64,000 nt of DNA from Sphingomonadales bacterium (lineage in GTDB: Bacteria > Pseudomonadota > Alphaproteobacteria > Sphingomonadales > Sphingomonadaceae), in NCBI GenBank assembly GCA_027491235.1, contig JAIXWO010000022.1, positions 434,001-498,000 on the forward strand. Direction: 5' to 3'. Positions 8,622-17,005 of this stretch are shown piece by piece. Numbering within the stretch: position 1 is the first letter of the stretch; every line of letters starts with the position of its first letter. The translations under genes were made by a program, and so were the position numbers. The notes below the pieces were generated by a model. That model made no database searches, was not told the DNA's origin, and saw nothing but the letters and a program-made list of their open reading frames with translations.

Positions 8622-10510
8622 CAGTATGACAAAACCGTGTTAAAAAGGACGGAATAGTGGCGTTTGTTGCCACTGGTGGTTGTGTAGAGGTCTTTGAATG
8701 CCGCTCCCGGTTCCAGCATGGCGCCGGAAAGACGGAACACGACGTTCTGGATCATGGAAGGCCTGTAAATCGCAGCTGCGGAGAGGTCCCAGCCGATGGC
8801 ACGGGGGATTGATCCTTCGTTGCGGAGTTCCCGGACAGTGGCTGTGTTGGCGAACCAGAGATGGTTGGCATTTGTGGATAGGCGGAATTGAGGCGTGATG
8901 TCGAAGTCCGCCCCGGCGCCGAGAAGGATCGTACCGGGATTGTTGAAATTGCTCTGCCCTTCATCCTTGGAGGAGCGAAGCGAATTGAGGACGCCGTTGC
9001 GGCCATTAATGCCGATGACACGCCCGCCGCCTGCAAAGGGAAGCGACTGACGGATCCAGTAGCTGGTGTCTGCACCGGCGAAGATCGGGTTTTCGACAAT
9101 GGCGTCAAATCCCGTTTCGCGATTGTCATATGGGTCATTGTCTCCAGTGGCGAAGAGCCCAGAGACGCGGAAACGCGCCCAATTTCTGTCGTAGCTTGCC
9201 TCGACTGCGGCAAAGCCAGCACGGATCTGGGCAGGCTTGCCGGTGAAGAAGCTGTTTCGGTCACTGCCAAGCGCGGCGTAAAGCGAGGTGGTGAGATTAA
9301 TCCGTCCCGCATGGCCATCTGCATTATAACCAAGATAGACCACGTCGTAATTTCGGCCGCGCAGATTGCCCAAAAGCGCCGGGCGGACCGGGAAGCCGTT
9401 ATCATCGATGTGGATGTTCTTGGCCTCGCGGTTCATGTTGTAAACCACGGTCAATTGGCTGGTGACGGCTGGGACGGGAAAGTCCTGCCGATACACATTG
9501 GCGAACGCGACCCAATCTTTGCGCGGCGTTTTGACCAGGCTGTTCAGGCCTGAGTTCGTGTCCTTTTCCAGCCGCCAGAAAACGCCATAATTATACTGGA
9601 CGCGGTTATTGTCGCGGTTGCCGAAATAGCGGATGCCAAGCTGCTGATCGTTAAACAGGAAGCCTCGGAAATCGGCCTGAAAAGGCTGAATGCCGATGCG
9701 GACGCTGTCAAAATCATATCGGTCAGAGACGTTACGCAAATGCTTGTCGAAAAACAGTTCCTGAACACCCAGGAAATGATCGAAGCGGTGGCTGCGGCGT
9801 GTGGGCTGAACGAAGAGCAATCGCCGCTCCGACACGTCGACAAAGGACGTGTTGAAGGCGAGGGCAATTTTATACTCGACATCTGGTGGCTTGAACGCTG
9901 TCGACCCCTTGAAGAGGGACGCTGCGGCAATGAAGGTTTGGGACGCGACGACGCTTGATGCCCGCCCGAAAACGTCCACATCGCCGACAGTTTCGTTCAC
10001 CTGACGCCCGACTGGCTGTGGGAAGCTGCGTGGCTCAACCACAGTATCGGAAATAAACGACGCAGCGAGGAACCAGTCCTCGCTCTTGATCGGCAGCCAT
10101 TTTGGCTTCTTGTGCAGATCAATCGGGCGGTCACCCTTATAGGTGTTCTGATTATACGGGTCCCACCAACGTTCCTTCACGATGCCAAGCGTCTGGATAA
10201 GACGCCAGCGATCAGGGATTGGCACTTGGTCGGTCGGAAAGGCTTCGGGCGGCGGCGCGCGGACAGCGCCGATGTTTTCCTGCGTAACCTTGTCCGGCAA
10301 CGGCCGTTCCCGACCGGGGATGCGTCGACCGACAATGAGCGCGCCGTCAGCATCGACCTCGAAAAGAGGCGGCAAGGCCTCACCGTCGGTAGCAACATCC
10401 GCAGGTGGCGGCGTGTCTAACGCAGGCGCTTCCTGAGCGGCTGCAATCTGCGGGCCGGCAGAGAGCAGAAGGAGTGGAAGCGGAAGGGTGCGTAGCCGCA
10501 TAGCGATCAT
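8621..10510 (-). CDS. Outer-membrane beta-barrel protein of the multiheme cluster
   Basis: 629 residues from the ATG at 10510, chosen because it overlaps the upstream gene's stop as ATGA; the frame is open further upstream but would lie inside that gene. A signal peptide (about 1-25, ending A-A-A-Q) is followed by a proline-rich linker and then many short alternating hydrophobic/polar strands rich in Tyr, Phe, Asn, Asp and Arg. The chain ends in a C-terminal tyrosine (N-T-V-L-S-Y), the usual outer-membrane barrel signature. I recognise no specific family. Placed between a lipoprotein and a giant multiheme cytochrome, it could form the barrel through which a cytochrome passes electrons, as MtrB and PioB do, but no homology to those is seen. 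Barrel call good; role inferred. Confidence 0.75.
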   Translation of the reverse strand: MIAMRLRTLPLPLLLLSAGPQIAAAQEAPALDTPPPADVATDGEALPPLFEVDADGALIVGRRIPGRERPLPDKVTQENIGAVRAPPPEAFPTDQVPIPDRWRLIQTLGIVKERWWDPYNQNTYKGDRPIDLHKKPKWLPIKSEDWFLAASFISDTVVEPRSFPQPVGRQVNETVGDVDVFGRASSVVASQTFIAAASLFKGSTAFKPPDVEYKIALAFNTSFVDVSERRLLFVQPTRRSHRFDHFLGVQELFFDKHLRNVSDRYDFDSVRIGIQPFQADFRGFLFNDQQLGIRYFGNRDNNRVQYNYGVFWRLEKDTNSGLNSLVKTPRKDWVAFANVYRQDFPVPAVTSQLTVVYNMNREAKNIHIDDNGFPVRPALLGNLRGRNYDVVYLGYNADGHAGRINLTTSLYAALGSDRNSFFTGKPAQIRAGFAAVEASYDRNWARFRVSGLFATGDNDPYDNRETGFDAIVENPIFAGADTSYWIRQSLPFAGGGRVIGINGRNGVLNSLRSSKDEGQSNFNNPGTILLGAGADFDITPQFRLSTNANHLWFANTATVRELRNEGSIPRAIGWDLSAAAIYRPSMIQNVVFRLSGAMLEPGAAFKDLYTTTSGNKRHYSVLFNTVLSY

Positions 10511-12450
10511 TTGCCTTGGCATACGTTTTGCGCCGCGGTGTCGAGGAAGGGCGCAAAGGGACATTGGGCATAGGGTAGGGCCGTGTTTCCAGCCTGCGGG
10601 AACAAGATGGCCGATGCGCGCAAGCTGCTCGGTGCATTGCCGATGCCGGAAATCTTCTCCGCAGCATTTGCAAGGCCGAGGAAGCTGATCATGTCATCCT
10701 GATCGATGCCATCTCCGGACGTTCCAATCGCTCCAATCAGCGTATTGCCGCGATAGATGGGTACAGCGCCCGGAAAGATTTGAATGCCGTTTTGAAGGCG
10801 GTTCTGGCCACCGGTAAAGGCGGGCAAGTTGGTGCACCGCGCCGGCGTATCCGTTTGGCTGGTGCCACCTACAAAAGCGAGATGCGCGGCCAAATCCCGA
10901 ACAATGAGCGCAGATTGCAGGCCGTTTGAGAAGGGACTGAATTGGCCCATGGGGCGGGACAGCGGGCCGTGCGGACGGTCGATCTGCCCATCTGGAAAAT
11001 AGGGGCGCGCCAAGAGACCGATCCAACGTGCGCTGATCGCCTTTTCACCCACCAGTTGCGACTGGTTGGAAAGGAAGGCCCGATAGGCTGTCAGATATTG
11101 GGAAACGTTGCTGTCGCTCGTCCCTTGAAGGTCGGATGCGGCTCCGGGGTTCGAGAAGAAGGCTGCAGTGCGGGCCTTTTGAAGCGAGACGTCAATCCCA
11201 AAGACCGGCGCGTCGGGAGAACGGACTTGCCCAAGCACGACGCCATTGGAATCAACGACAGAAACGGTCACTTCGGCCCTGCTGTCGAGCGGCTTGCGAA
11301 TTTGTGCCCGCGCCCGCTTCACGATGCGGAAGGCTTCTTCAAGGATTGTCCTGACCTCAATCGGCGTCAACGCCGACAGCGTTTCAGATCCCGCACGAAT
11401 GGGGAAACGGGCACTGCCTTGCCCGTTGGTGAGGAGGAACGCGTCGCTGTCTGAAAACTCGGCGCTCGTCGCCCGCCGGATGCCGGAGGCTTCGGTACCA
11501 TAAGGGGTGCCGGCTGTAATGACGGCATTGGCATATCCCGGAACGGCGACGAGCGACCCGGCAGTGCCTGCGAGTGCCGCGAAAGAGCGCGCTGGGCCGC
11601 GGGCCACTAGGCCTGTGGATGCCGCGTCCGCAAAGCGCAGGAAAGTCCCGTCGACGGAGATTCGGCCTGCCTGAATAGCTTCTGGCGCGGCAAAGCCCGT
11701 TGTTCCGGCGAGGGCGATAAACTCTTCATCGTCCTGATCGATGTCTAGCGTTGAAGGATCAAAACCATAGTCGCCATCGGCCATGATGCCGATCCCACCA
11801 ACGACCACGCCGTTTTTATAGAGAGGGAGACCGCCTGCATCTGCAGCCATCCCAAGTGGGGAGCGTTTCGGACCAATAGCGGCTTGGCCGAAGCGTGCGC
11901 TGAGGTCCGAGCAGGGCAACTGGCTAAACTGCACGCCAAAGAGCGGGCCGCTCTCAAGTCCGACCGTGCTTGGTCCGGGCGGAAAATGCTCCTGAACAAT
12001 TTGACTGGCGGTCCGCGTGGAAAAGGCATTCCCGCTCGACGATAGATAGGCGGCCGTGACGGCTTTGGCGATGGCGGCAGCTGTCGCTGGAACTGTCAGA
12101 TTCTGGGCGTCCGCGCTCTGACCATTGGAAGCCGCGCGGGTAACGGTTGTGGACCGCGCGCCGGTCATATTAAAGACGCCAAGGACATTGCCGACGCGAT
12201 CGACCACGGCAATCGTTGCCGGCAATCTCCGGGCAGACGCTTCTTCAATCGCCTGTGCGAGGATTTGCTCGACTTCCGCCGTTGTTAAAGCCTCGATCGT
12301 GCTGGCGGGATAGCTGCTGGTCGAGCCGATTGTCGTCGTCGGCGCAGATGTGGCCGCGGAGGTGCTTTCACCGGATCCGGGTCCGCAACTGGCGAGCAGA
12401 AACCCACTCAGAACAAGAGTTGATACTGGCTTAAACTGCCAAGGCCTCAT
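10507..12450 (-). CDS. Lipoprotein with two HbpS/GlcG-like (DUF336) domains
   Basis: 647 residues. The lipobox L-L-A-S-C places the lipidated Cys near residue 22, followed by a Ser/Thr-rich linker. Two copies of the heme-degrading/HbpS-GlcG fold can be seen: one from ~53 (T-T-A-E-V-E-Q-I-L-A-Q-A then I-A-V-V-D-R-x-G-N-V-L-G) and a second from ~355 (L-T-P-I-E-V-R-T-I-L-E-E-A then V-S-V-V-D-S-N-G-V-V-L-G). Each copy ends in a G-G-I-G-I-M-A-D-G-D or G-A-I-G-T-S-G-D-G-I-D-Q-D-D motif. Known HbpS proteins bind heme and sense redox stress; other members have unclear roles. Here a periplasm-facing lipid-anchored heme or cofactor binder between cytochromes is likely. It is translationally coupled to the pentaheme gene upstream (TAATG) and the barrel downstream (ATGA). 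Confidence 0.8.
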   Translation of the reverse strand: MRPWQFKPVSTLVLSGFLLASCGPGSGESTSAATSAPTTTIGSTSSYPASTIEALTTAEVEQILAQAIEEASARRLPATIAVVDRVGNVLGVFNMTGARSTTVTRAASNGQSADAQNLTVPATAAAIAKAVTAAYLSSSGNAFSTRTASQIVQEHFPPGPSTVGLESGPLFGVQFSQLPCSDLSARFGQAAIGPKRSPLGMAADAGGLPLYKNGVVVGGIGIMADGDYGFDPSTLDIDQDDEEFIALAGTTGFAAPEAIQAGRISVDGTFLRFADAASTGLVARGPARSFAALAGTAGSLVAVPGYANAVITAGTPYGTEASGIRRATSAEFSDSDAFLLTNGQGSARFPIRAGSETLSALTPIEVRTILEEAFRIVKRARAQIRKPLDSRAEVTVSVVDSNGVVLGQVRSPDAPVFGIDVSLQKARTAAFFSNPGAASDLQGTSDSNVSQYLTAYRAFLSNQSQLVGEKAISARWIGLLARPYFPDGQIDRPHGPLSRPMGQFSPFSNGLQSALIVRDLAAHLAFVGGTSQTDTPARCTNLPAFTGGQNRLQNGIQIFPGAVPIYRGNTLIGAIGTSGDGIDQDDMISFLGLANAAEKISGIGNAPSSLRASAILFPQAGNTALPYAQCPFAPFLDTAAQNVCQGK

Positions 12451-13856
12451 TAGAGGGCCCCAATCGCGTTGCTAGCCCGCGACAACGCAGCCCTGAATGC
12501 TGCAGGCTGGTAGCCATATGGATCTTTGACGGCGGCGTAGGCGCGGTTGATCTCAGCGCGGATCGAGGCCGCCTGTCCGGCAGACACAGATCCATTGTTC
12601 ACCAATGCATTTAGGAGTGTGTCGACAGCCATCACGGCCTGCGCGCTGCCATCATAGTCAGTGTAGCGGGGACGCATGGCTGAATCGCTGATGGTGGCCA
12701 CAAGCGCCTTGATATCCCCTGATGAGAAGCGCTTGCCCCCGAACGCCGCCAAGAGCGCATTCGTGGTGCTGCGAAGCCGAGCAGCTGCTTTCAGCGCCTT
12801 AGGGCGATCGCTGGCAAGGGCCGCGTGGAAGGCTTTGCTGTCCGCATCAAAACGTTGGGCCAGGGCAGGGGATGTCCGTCGCGCAGCAGCGCTGAGCATG
12901 ATCATGTTGCCATCACTGAAGGGCGCCATACCGCGCGGAATAGGACGACCTGGATTGGCTACAGCTGCAGCCCGGAAGGATGGATCGTCGGAAATACGGC
13001 GATGGCAGCTGTGGCAATCGAAGAAGTAGTATTCAGGAAAGATGCCTTCCTGACCAAGCCCGGCATCGGACCAGAGGGAAAGGGCGCGATCAAGCGCAAC
13101 AGCTTGTCCGACCGCCCAATCCTGAACCGGGTCGCGCTTCCCCTTGCGGCGCACATAGTCCGCATCTTCGTTATGATGGGCCTGAAGGCCTGTGAAAAGG
13201 TCCAGTTCAAAGGTCACGCGGGGGTGTCCCGCTGCCATGATCCGGTGGCTGACGAACTGGCCGGGCTTTGCCGAGCCAAAATGACAATCGAGGCAATTTG
13301 AGGCGCGGCTTTTCGGGTCGCTCAAAGGGATCATTCCCTGAGCAATGTTCCGCTGAGGACTGGCGCCGACGGCATAGTGGCTGCTGATCCACCCTGACGC
13401 TGCACCGTGGCAGGATTCGCAGCCCACACCGTCGGAAAGCTGATGTTTCGGGCCTGTCGCACTTGCATTGTCGCTGTGGCAGCCGAGGCACATTGGGGCT
13501 GTTTCAGCTGAGGCGAGGCCGAGGTTGCGGGCAATGGCCGCAGAGCGCGCCGTGCCGAGTGTGCGGAAGGCGCGGCTATGGGCGCCGGATGTGGAGGAGT
13601 CCTCCTGCCAGCGCAGCAGTTCATCCTGACGGACGACAGCGCCGTCGGCGACCTGACGTCCGTGGCAGGTTGAGCCAGCGCAGCTTGCGACCCCCAGATG
13701 CACGTTTTGAGCGACATCGGTTGCTGTCGCAGGTTGCGCGCCAGCCAGCATGACATAGGCGGCAGCGCCGATCGTCAGGATGGCAAACAGAAAACCAAAT
13801 AGGCGCGTAAATCCGCCTGATGAAGCGCCACTCTGGACGGGATCCGAACTGCCCAT
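12450..13856 (-). CDS. Pentaheme cytochrome c (cytochrome c554/c'-like)
   Basis: 468 residues from the ATG at 13856, preceded by a G-rich ribosome site (GGGGGCG). An upstream in-frame ATG at 13919 would add 21 residues with no hydrophobic logic. A single hydrophobic segment lies at about 20-42, acting as signal or membrane anchor. Heme sites: an unusual C-A-G-S-T-C-H (CX4CH) near residue 59, then CLGCH, CESCH, CLDCH and CHSCH, giving five. A CX4CH first site is seen in tetraheme c3 cytochromes and in several c554-like families, so it is probably functional. The C-terminal ~170 residues are helical and heme-free. It is probably the periplasmic relay between the inner-membrane cytochrome and the outer-membrane module, and opens the four-gene transcript running to 4578. 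Confidence 0.85.
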   Translation of the reverse strand: MGSSDPVQSGASSGGFTRLFGFLFAILTIGAAAYVMLAGAQPATATDVAQNVHLGVASCAGSTCHGRQVADGAVVRQDELLRWQEDSSTSGAHSRAFRTLGTARSAAIARNLGLASAETAPMCLGCHSDNASATGPKHQLSDGVGCESCHGAASGWISSHYAVGASPQRNIAQGMIPLSDPKSRASNCLDCHFGSAKPGQFVSHRIMAAGHPRVTFELDLFTGLQAHHNEDADYVRRKGKRDPVQDWAVGQAVALDRALSLWSDAGLGQEGIFPEYYFFDCHSCHRRISDDPSFRAAAVANPGRPIPRGMAPFSDGNMIMLSAAARRTSPALAQRFDADSKAFHAALASDRPKALKAAARLRSTTNALLAAFGGKRFSSGDIKALVATISDSAMRPRYTDYDGSAQAVMAVDTLLNALVNNGSVSAGQAASIRAEINRAYAAVKDPYGYQPAAFRAALSRASNAIGAL

Positions 13857-14140
13857 GAAAACGCCCCCAAATTGGCCATTATGAAATTGCCAAGCCCCCC
13901 TCGCCAATTTCCCAAACAAAGCGCGAAAACTGAAGAGAATCAGGGCCGCGGCATCATCCGGTCAGCAACTCGCTAGTGGAGAGTTGACTACCCAGAGGGT
14001 TGCGGAAAATATCGAGAAAAATCAAGTAAATCGCTGGATTGTTTATGCCGAAATGGAGGGGATAAGCGGCCAAGGTGGGAGGTGCCACTCGAAGGGCATC
14101 GCCGAAAAGGATCGGTCTCAATCTGTTTGGGCGATCTCGA
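13857..14140. promoter_or_regulatory. 284-base upstream region of the pentaheme-to-decaheme operon
   Basis: No gene is seen. The region must hold the promoter for the four-gene unit starting at 13856. An 8-base inverted repeat (AAATTGGC at 13869-13876, GCCAATTT at 13903-13910) sits just upstream of the ribosome site and would fold in the leader. Further up, at 14012-14025, is TCGAG-AAAA-ATCAA, where only the right half matches an FNR-type half site (ATCAA) and the left half is 3 of 5. I cannot assign a -35/-10 pair with confidence. Confidence 0.4.
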
Positions 14141-14983
14141 TTAGGTGTTCGGCACTAAACTTTGGACCAAGGGCTGCAAAGAGGCATCAAAACGAGCCAA
14201 CGTCGGATAATCGCCGGCCGTCTGGAAAAAGGTGACTAAGGCATCACCTGTCCAGTGATGAAGCGAGTAGCCCGGCTCTTCTGCCACGATCATCGGCCGA
14301 TTGTCTGGATTGGACGGATCGATTGGCGCGAGTTCCAGCGCCACTTGTGGGGCTGAGGATCCGGTGACGGCCAAAAGGTGCGTTTCAAAAGTCGTGGTGA
14401 AGGGGCGGTGGACATGGCCTGCCAACATTGCCCGAATATTGCTGCGGTTCTTCAGAACGCCGGAGAGTGTTTTGATCCATTCCGCATTTGGTTCCACATC
14501 CATCCATTCGATACCGTGCCGGACAGGTGGGTGGTGAAGGGCGATGACAACAGGCCGTTCCGAACACGCGTCCAGCGTGGCCGAGAGCCAGGCCGCCCGT
14601 CTTTCGCAAAAGGCGCCACCATGTTCGCCGGGCTCAAGAGTATCGAGCACAACAAGCACAAACGAACCCTTTTCGACGGCATAATGGACAAAGCCATCGC
14701 TTGTCGGCGTATCAGGAAAAACTTCTCGAAAGTTCTCACGCTCATCGTGATTGCCGATGCAAAGATGTGTTTCACATGGGGCGACCGTCAGCGCCTCTTT
14801 CAGCTGCCTATAGCTGCCAACATCGCCTTTGTCGGTAAGGTCGCCTGTGCAGATGAGCATGTCAGGCAGGGGTGTCATGGCGCCCAATTTCAGGAGAATG
14901 GCATCAAGTCGCTGGCGATTAAATTCTCTGGGATTATCGGGTTCAAACCCCAGATGAATGTCAGTAATTTGCGCAATCAGCAT
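14141..14983 (-). CDS. Metallophosphoesterase, cyclic-nucleotide phosphodiesterase (CpdA-like)
   Basis: 280 residues, cytoplasmic, no signal peptide. The full set of calcineurin-type metal ligands is present: D-x-H (Asp8, His10), G-D-L-T-D-K-G (Asp48), G-N-H-D (Asn78, His79), H-H-P-P near 151 and G-H-V-H near 190-193. The D-I-H-L-G...G-N-H-D-E-R layout is that of class III cyclic-nucleotide phosphodiesterases, which hydrolyse 3',5'-cAMP with Fe/Mn. Its place between the FHA-cytochrome gene and the pentaheme gene, in a cluster whose flavoprotein has two cyclic-nucleotide-binding domains, suggests it tunes the ligand of that protein. It has its own gap on each side (227 and 284 bases) and could be transcribed separately. 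The exact substrate is not proven; related enzymes act on other phosphodiesters. Confidence 0.82.
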   Translation of the reverse strand: MLIAQITDIHLGFEPDNPREFNRQRLDAILLKLGAMTPLPDMLICTGDLTDKGDVGSYRQLKEALTVAPCETHLCIGNHDERENFREVFPDTPTSDGFVHYAVEKGSFVLVVLDTLEPGEHGGAFCERRAAWLSATLDACSERPVVIALHHPPVRHGIEWMDVEPNAEWIKTLSGVLKNRSNIRAMLAGHVHRPFTTTFETHLLAVTGSSAPQVALELAPIDPSNPDNRPMIVAEEPGYSLHHWTGDALVTFFQTAGDYPTLARFDASLQPLVQSLVPNT

Positions 14984-15138
14984 TTTTTAGCCTCTAGTAG
15001 AGCTCATGGCGGCTGCGCGACCCACACCTGACAGCGAAGGTTGCGCCCTATCTTAGTTTGTCATCCCCGCGACGTCTGTCTTTGCCGCTAAGGGAGCCAC
15101 CTTTCCTATTTCCTAAACTGATGCAAATTAAAATTTAC

Positions 15139-15153
15139 ATATTGTAACAATAT
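15139..15153. promoter_or_regulatory. Perfect palindrome ATATTGT-A-ACAATAT, operator-like
   Basis: Seven-base arms around one base, in the AT-rich part of the 227-base gap (14984-15210) between the FHA-decaheme gene and the phosphodiesterase gene, both on the reverse strand. It is 156 bases upstream of the phosphodiesterase start and 58 bases past the cytochrome stop. The symmetry and AT content fit a dimeric repressor or activator site. I do not recognise the regulator. A run of eight T at 15161-15168 and a 12-base palindrome ATTGGCGCCAAT at 15176-15187 lie next to it. Nothing else is seen in this gap, and there is no convincing terminator hairpin. Confidence 0.4.
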
Positions 15154-15210
15154 AAGGAGATTTTTTTTGAGCTGAATTGGCGCCAATGATTTCGCACGTT
15201 TCGCGCGCCC

Positions 15211-16998
15211 TTATCCGGTCGTTGTACCCCGCCACTTTTGAACTGCCGTCGTTTTCGGCCCGGTTGCGGCGGGTTTCGATTTCAAAGGATCTTCGAAGTG
15301 ATACCCGTGGCACATGGAGCAGGTCGACGGCACCTTATCATGCTCCGGAGTGGCACCCGCATGGCAGCTCTGACAGGATTTAATGCCCGGCATCAAAACG
15401 TCAGCCGCGCTCTTCGACTTCGGTGCCGTGTGGCAGCTTTCACATTTCGACGTGTCATGCGCCTTATGATCGAACCAGGCCTTTGGCATATAGTATTTCG
15501 GCACGGAGACTGGCTTGATCGTGAAGTTCAGGCTTGCCGGATTGGCAGGGGCTACGACCTGATGGCATTCATAGCACGCGCCACCCTGTGAAAAGACGCG
15601 ACGGATGGCCGCATCAGGGCTTGAGCTTCCGACATCGAAGCGCGGTGTGGGGCGGCTGCTTCCGGGAACGTGTCTTCCCTGAAGGAACCCGTTGCCCGCC
15701 GGATTTTGAGGACCAACGCCGCGATACAGAGCTCTGATCTGAGCGATGGTCTGCGGAACATCGCCATGACGTAGGGTAAGAACCGTACTTCCAACCTTTC
15801 CAAATCCGAGGCTGTGGCAAGCGCCGCAGTTCTTTTCCATCTCGACCGGGACAAAGGTTGATTTGTCGGCGGATGCGGTATGACAATCACTGCATTTCAG
15901 GCCCGCGCTTCCCGCGCCTTTATAGGCAGGGAGTGTCATCGCCATTTTCGCGACACCGTTTGTGGACGACAAATGCAAAGCATGGGGGAACTTCAGGCCC
16001 GTGTTTTCCTTTGGTTTTGAAGCAAGGGAGATACGCTGAATTGTCGGCGGTTCGCCGGGAGATGTCACAATTGATGGGCGGAACTCGGGATGATCCTTCG
16101 CGAAATCGCCAACGTCGAGAAGTTTGGTTGTCTTGACCCGTGTGCTCAAACCGACATGGCAATCGGTGCAGAAGCGCTGCGGCGTTGGCGGCGCGGAGAC
16201 GGCACCTTCATGCTCCATATGGCAGTCGACACAGCTATTTTCAGGCCGATTGAACATGCGGGATGTCGCATTCAACACTTGTCGGAATGGATTGGGCTCA
16301 CCCTTGGCACCCATCAGGCTTTTGGGGTCGGCGTGGTCGTGCACTTTGGTATGACAGGCAACGCAACTGCTGTCGCGCACCGATTCAAAGGCGTTTACGT
16401 GGCAGGCCTGACAATCCTTTGCCAAAGAAGCATGGCCGAGCGAGAGTTTGCCGGACGACCAGCTTTGGTCTGCGTGAAATGTATCCGCGCGGCTTTTGGC
16501 CATATGGAAGTTAGACCATGTCCAGATCGGCCAGACCAGCAGGGTCGCGAGAATCGTGACAACCAAGATCCACGCAGGGAGGCGCATTTTGCCGCCGGCC
16601 TTGCCGAGGGAAAAGACAAACTTGCTGTCTTTGGCTTCGCTGGAATCGGCCACAGCGCTTTTGCGTTCCACGCGGATGGCCACATCTTCTGCGGTGCGGC
16701 TGATGATGAATTCATGGCTACCAAAGTTGATAACGGCACCATCGCCGCGACCAATCTTCAAGGTGGTGACGCTGCGACCGTTGGCCATAAAGGGCGCGCC
16801 TGCGATTGCGTCTACCGAGATTGTCCCATCCGCGTTGGCTGTAATGCGGGCATGGTCGAGCGGCACCGACACGTCGGGCAGGGCAATGTCACAGCTGGGG
16901 CCGCGGCCAACGGACAGTGTCGGTTGGTCATAGTCCTTCGACCGGATGATTTCGCGGCCGTCATTCGTGAAGCTGACGTGGTGAACGGTAAAAATCAT
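15211..16998 (-). CDS. FHA domain - membrane helix - decaheme cytochrome c fusion
   Basis: 595 residues from the ATG at 16998, eight bases after the previous stop with GGTGA as ribosome site. An earlier ATG at 17031 lies inside the upstream gene. Residues ~1-110 form an FHA fold (G-R at 31-32, D-H-A-R-I near 48-52); a membrane helix spans ~142-160; then come ten CXXCH sites at Cys 196, 212, 256, 277, 369, 391, 475, 519, 542 and 560. With the N-terminus inside, the FHA domain faces the cytoplasm and the hemes the periplasm. The canonical Ser-Arg-x-His of phosphothreonine binding reads P-L-D-H here, so phosphopeptide binding may be lost or altered. It probably takes electrons from the neighbouring di-heme b membrane protein and passes them to periplasmic cytochromes. 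Third gene of the unit starting at 20329. Confidence 0.88.
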   Translation of the reverse strand: MIFTVHHVSFTNDGREIIRSKDYDQPTLSVGRGPSCDIALPDVSVPLDHARITANADGTISVDAIAGAPFMANGRSVTTLKIGRGDGAVINFGSHEFIISRTAEDVAIRVERKSAVADSSEAKDSKFVFSLGKAGGKMRLPAWILVVTILATLLVWPIWTWSNFHMAKSRADTFHADQSWSSGKLSLGHASLAKDCQACHVNAFESVRDSSCVACHTKVHDHADPKSLMGAKGEPNPFRQVLNATSRMFNRPENSCVDCHMEHEGAVSAPPTPQRFCTDCHVGLSTRVKTTKLLDVGDFAKDHPEFRPSIVTSPGEPPTIQRISLASKPKENTGLKFPHALHLSSTNGVAKMAMTLPAYKGAGSAGLKCSDCHTASADKSTFVPVEMEKNCGACHSLGFGKVGSTVLTLRHGDVPQTIAQIRALYRGVGPQNPAGNGFLQGRHVPGSSRPTPRFDVGSSSPDAAIRRVFSQGGACYECHQVVAPANPASLNFTIKPVSVPKYYMPKAWFDHKAHDTSKCESCHTAPKSKSAADVLMPGIKSCQSCHAGATPEHDKVPSTCSMCHGYHFEDPLKSKPAATGPKTTAVQKWRGTTTG

Positions 16999-17005
16999 GA
17001 GCGGA

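Noticed and set aside
8621-13856. Calling the barrel and cytochromes MtrB/MtrA/MtrC
   Set aside because: Only the architecture is similar; I recognise no sequence signature of those families.
15161-15187. T-run with adjacent palindrome ATTGGCGCCAAT as a terminator
   Set aside because: On the reverse strand the T-run becomes an A-run after the palindrome, the wrong order for termination of the reverse gene, and no forward gene ends here.
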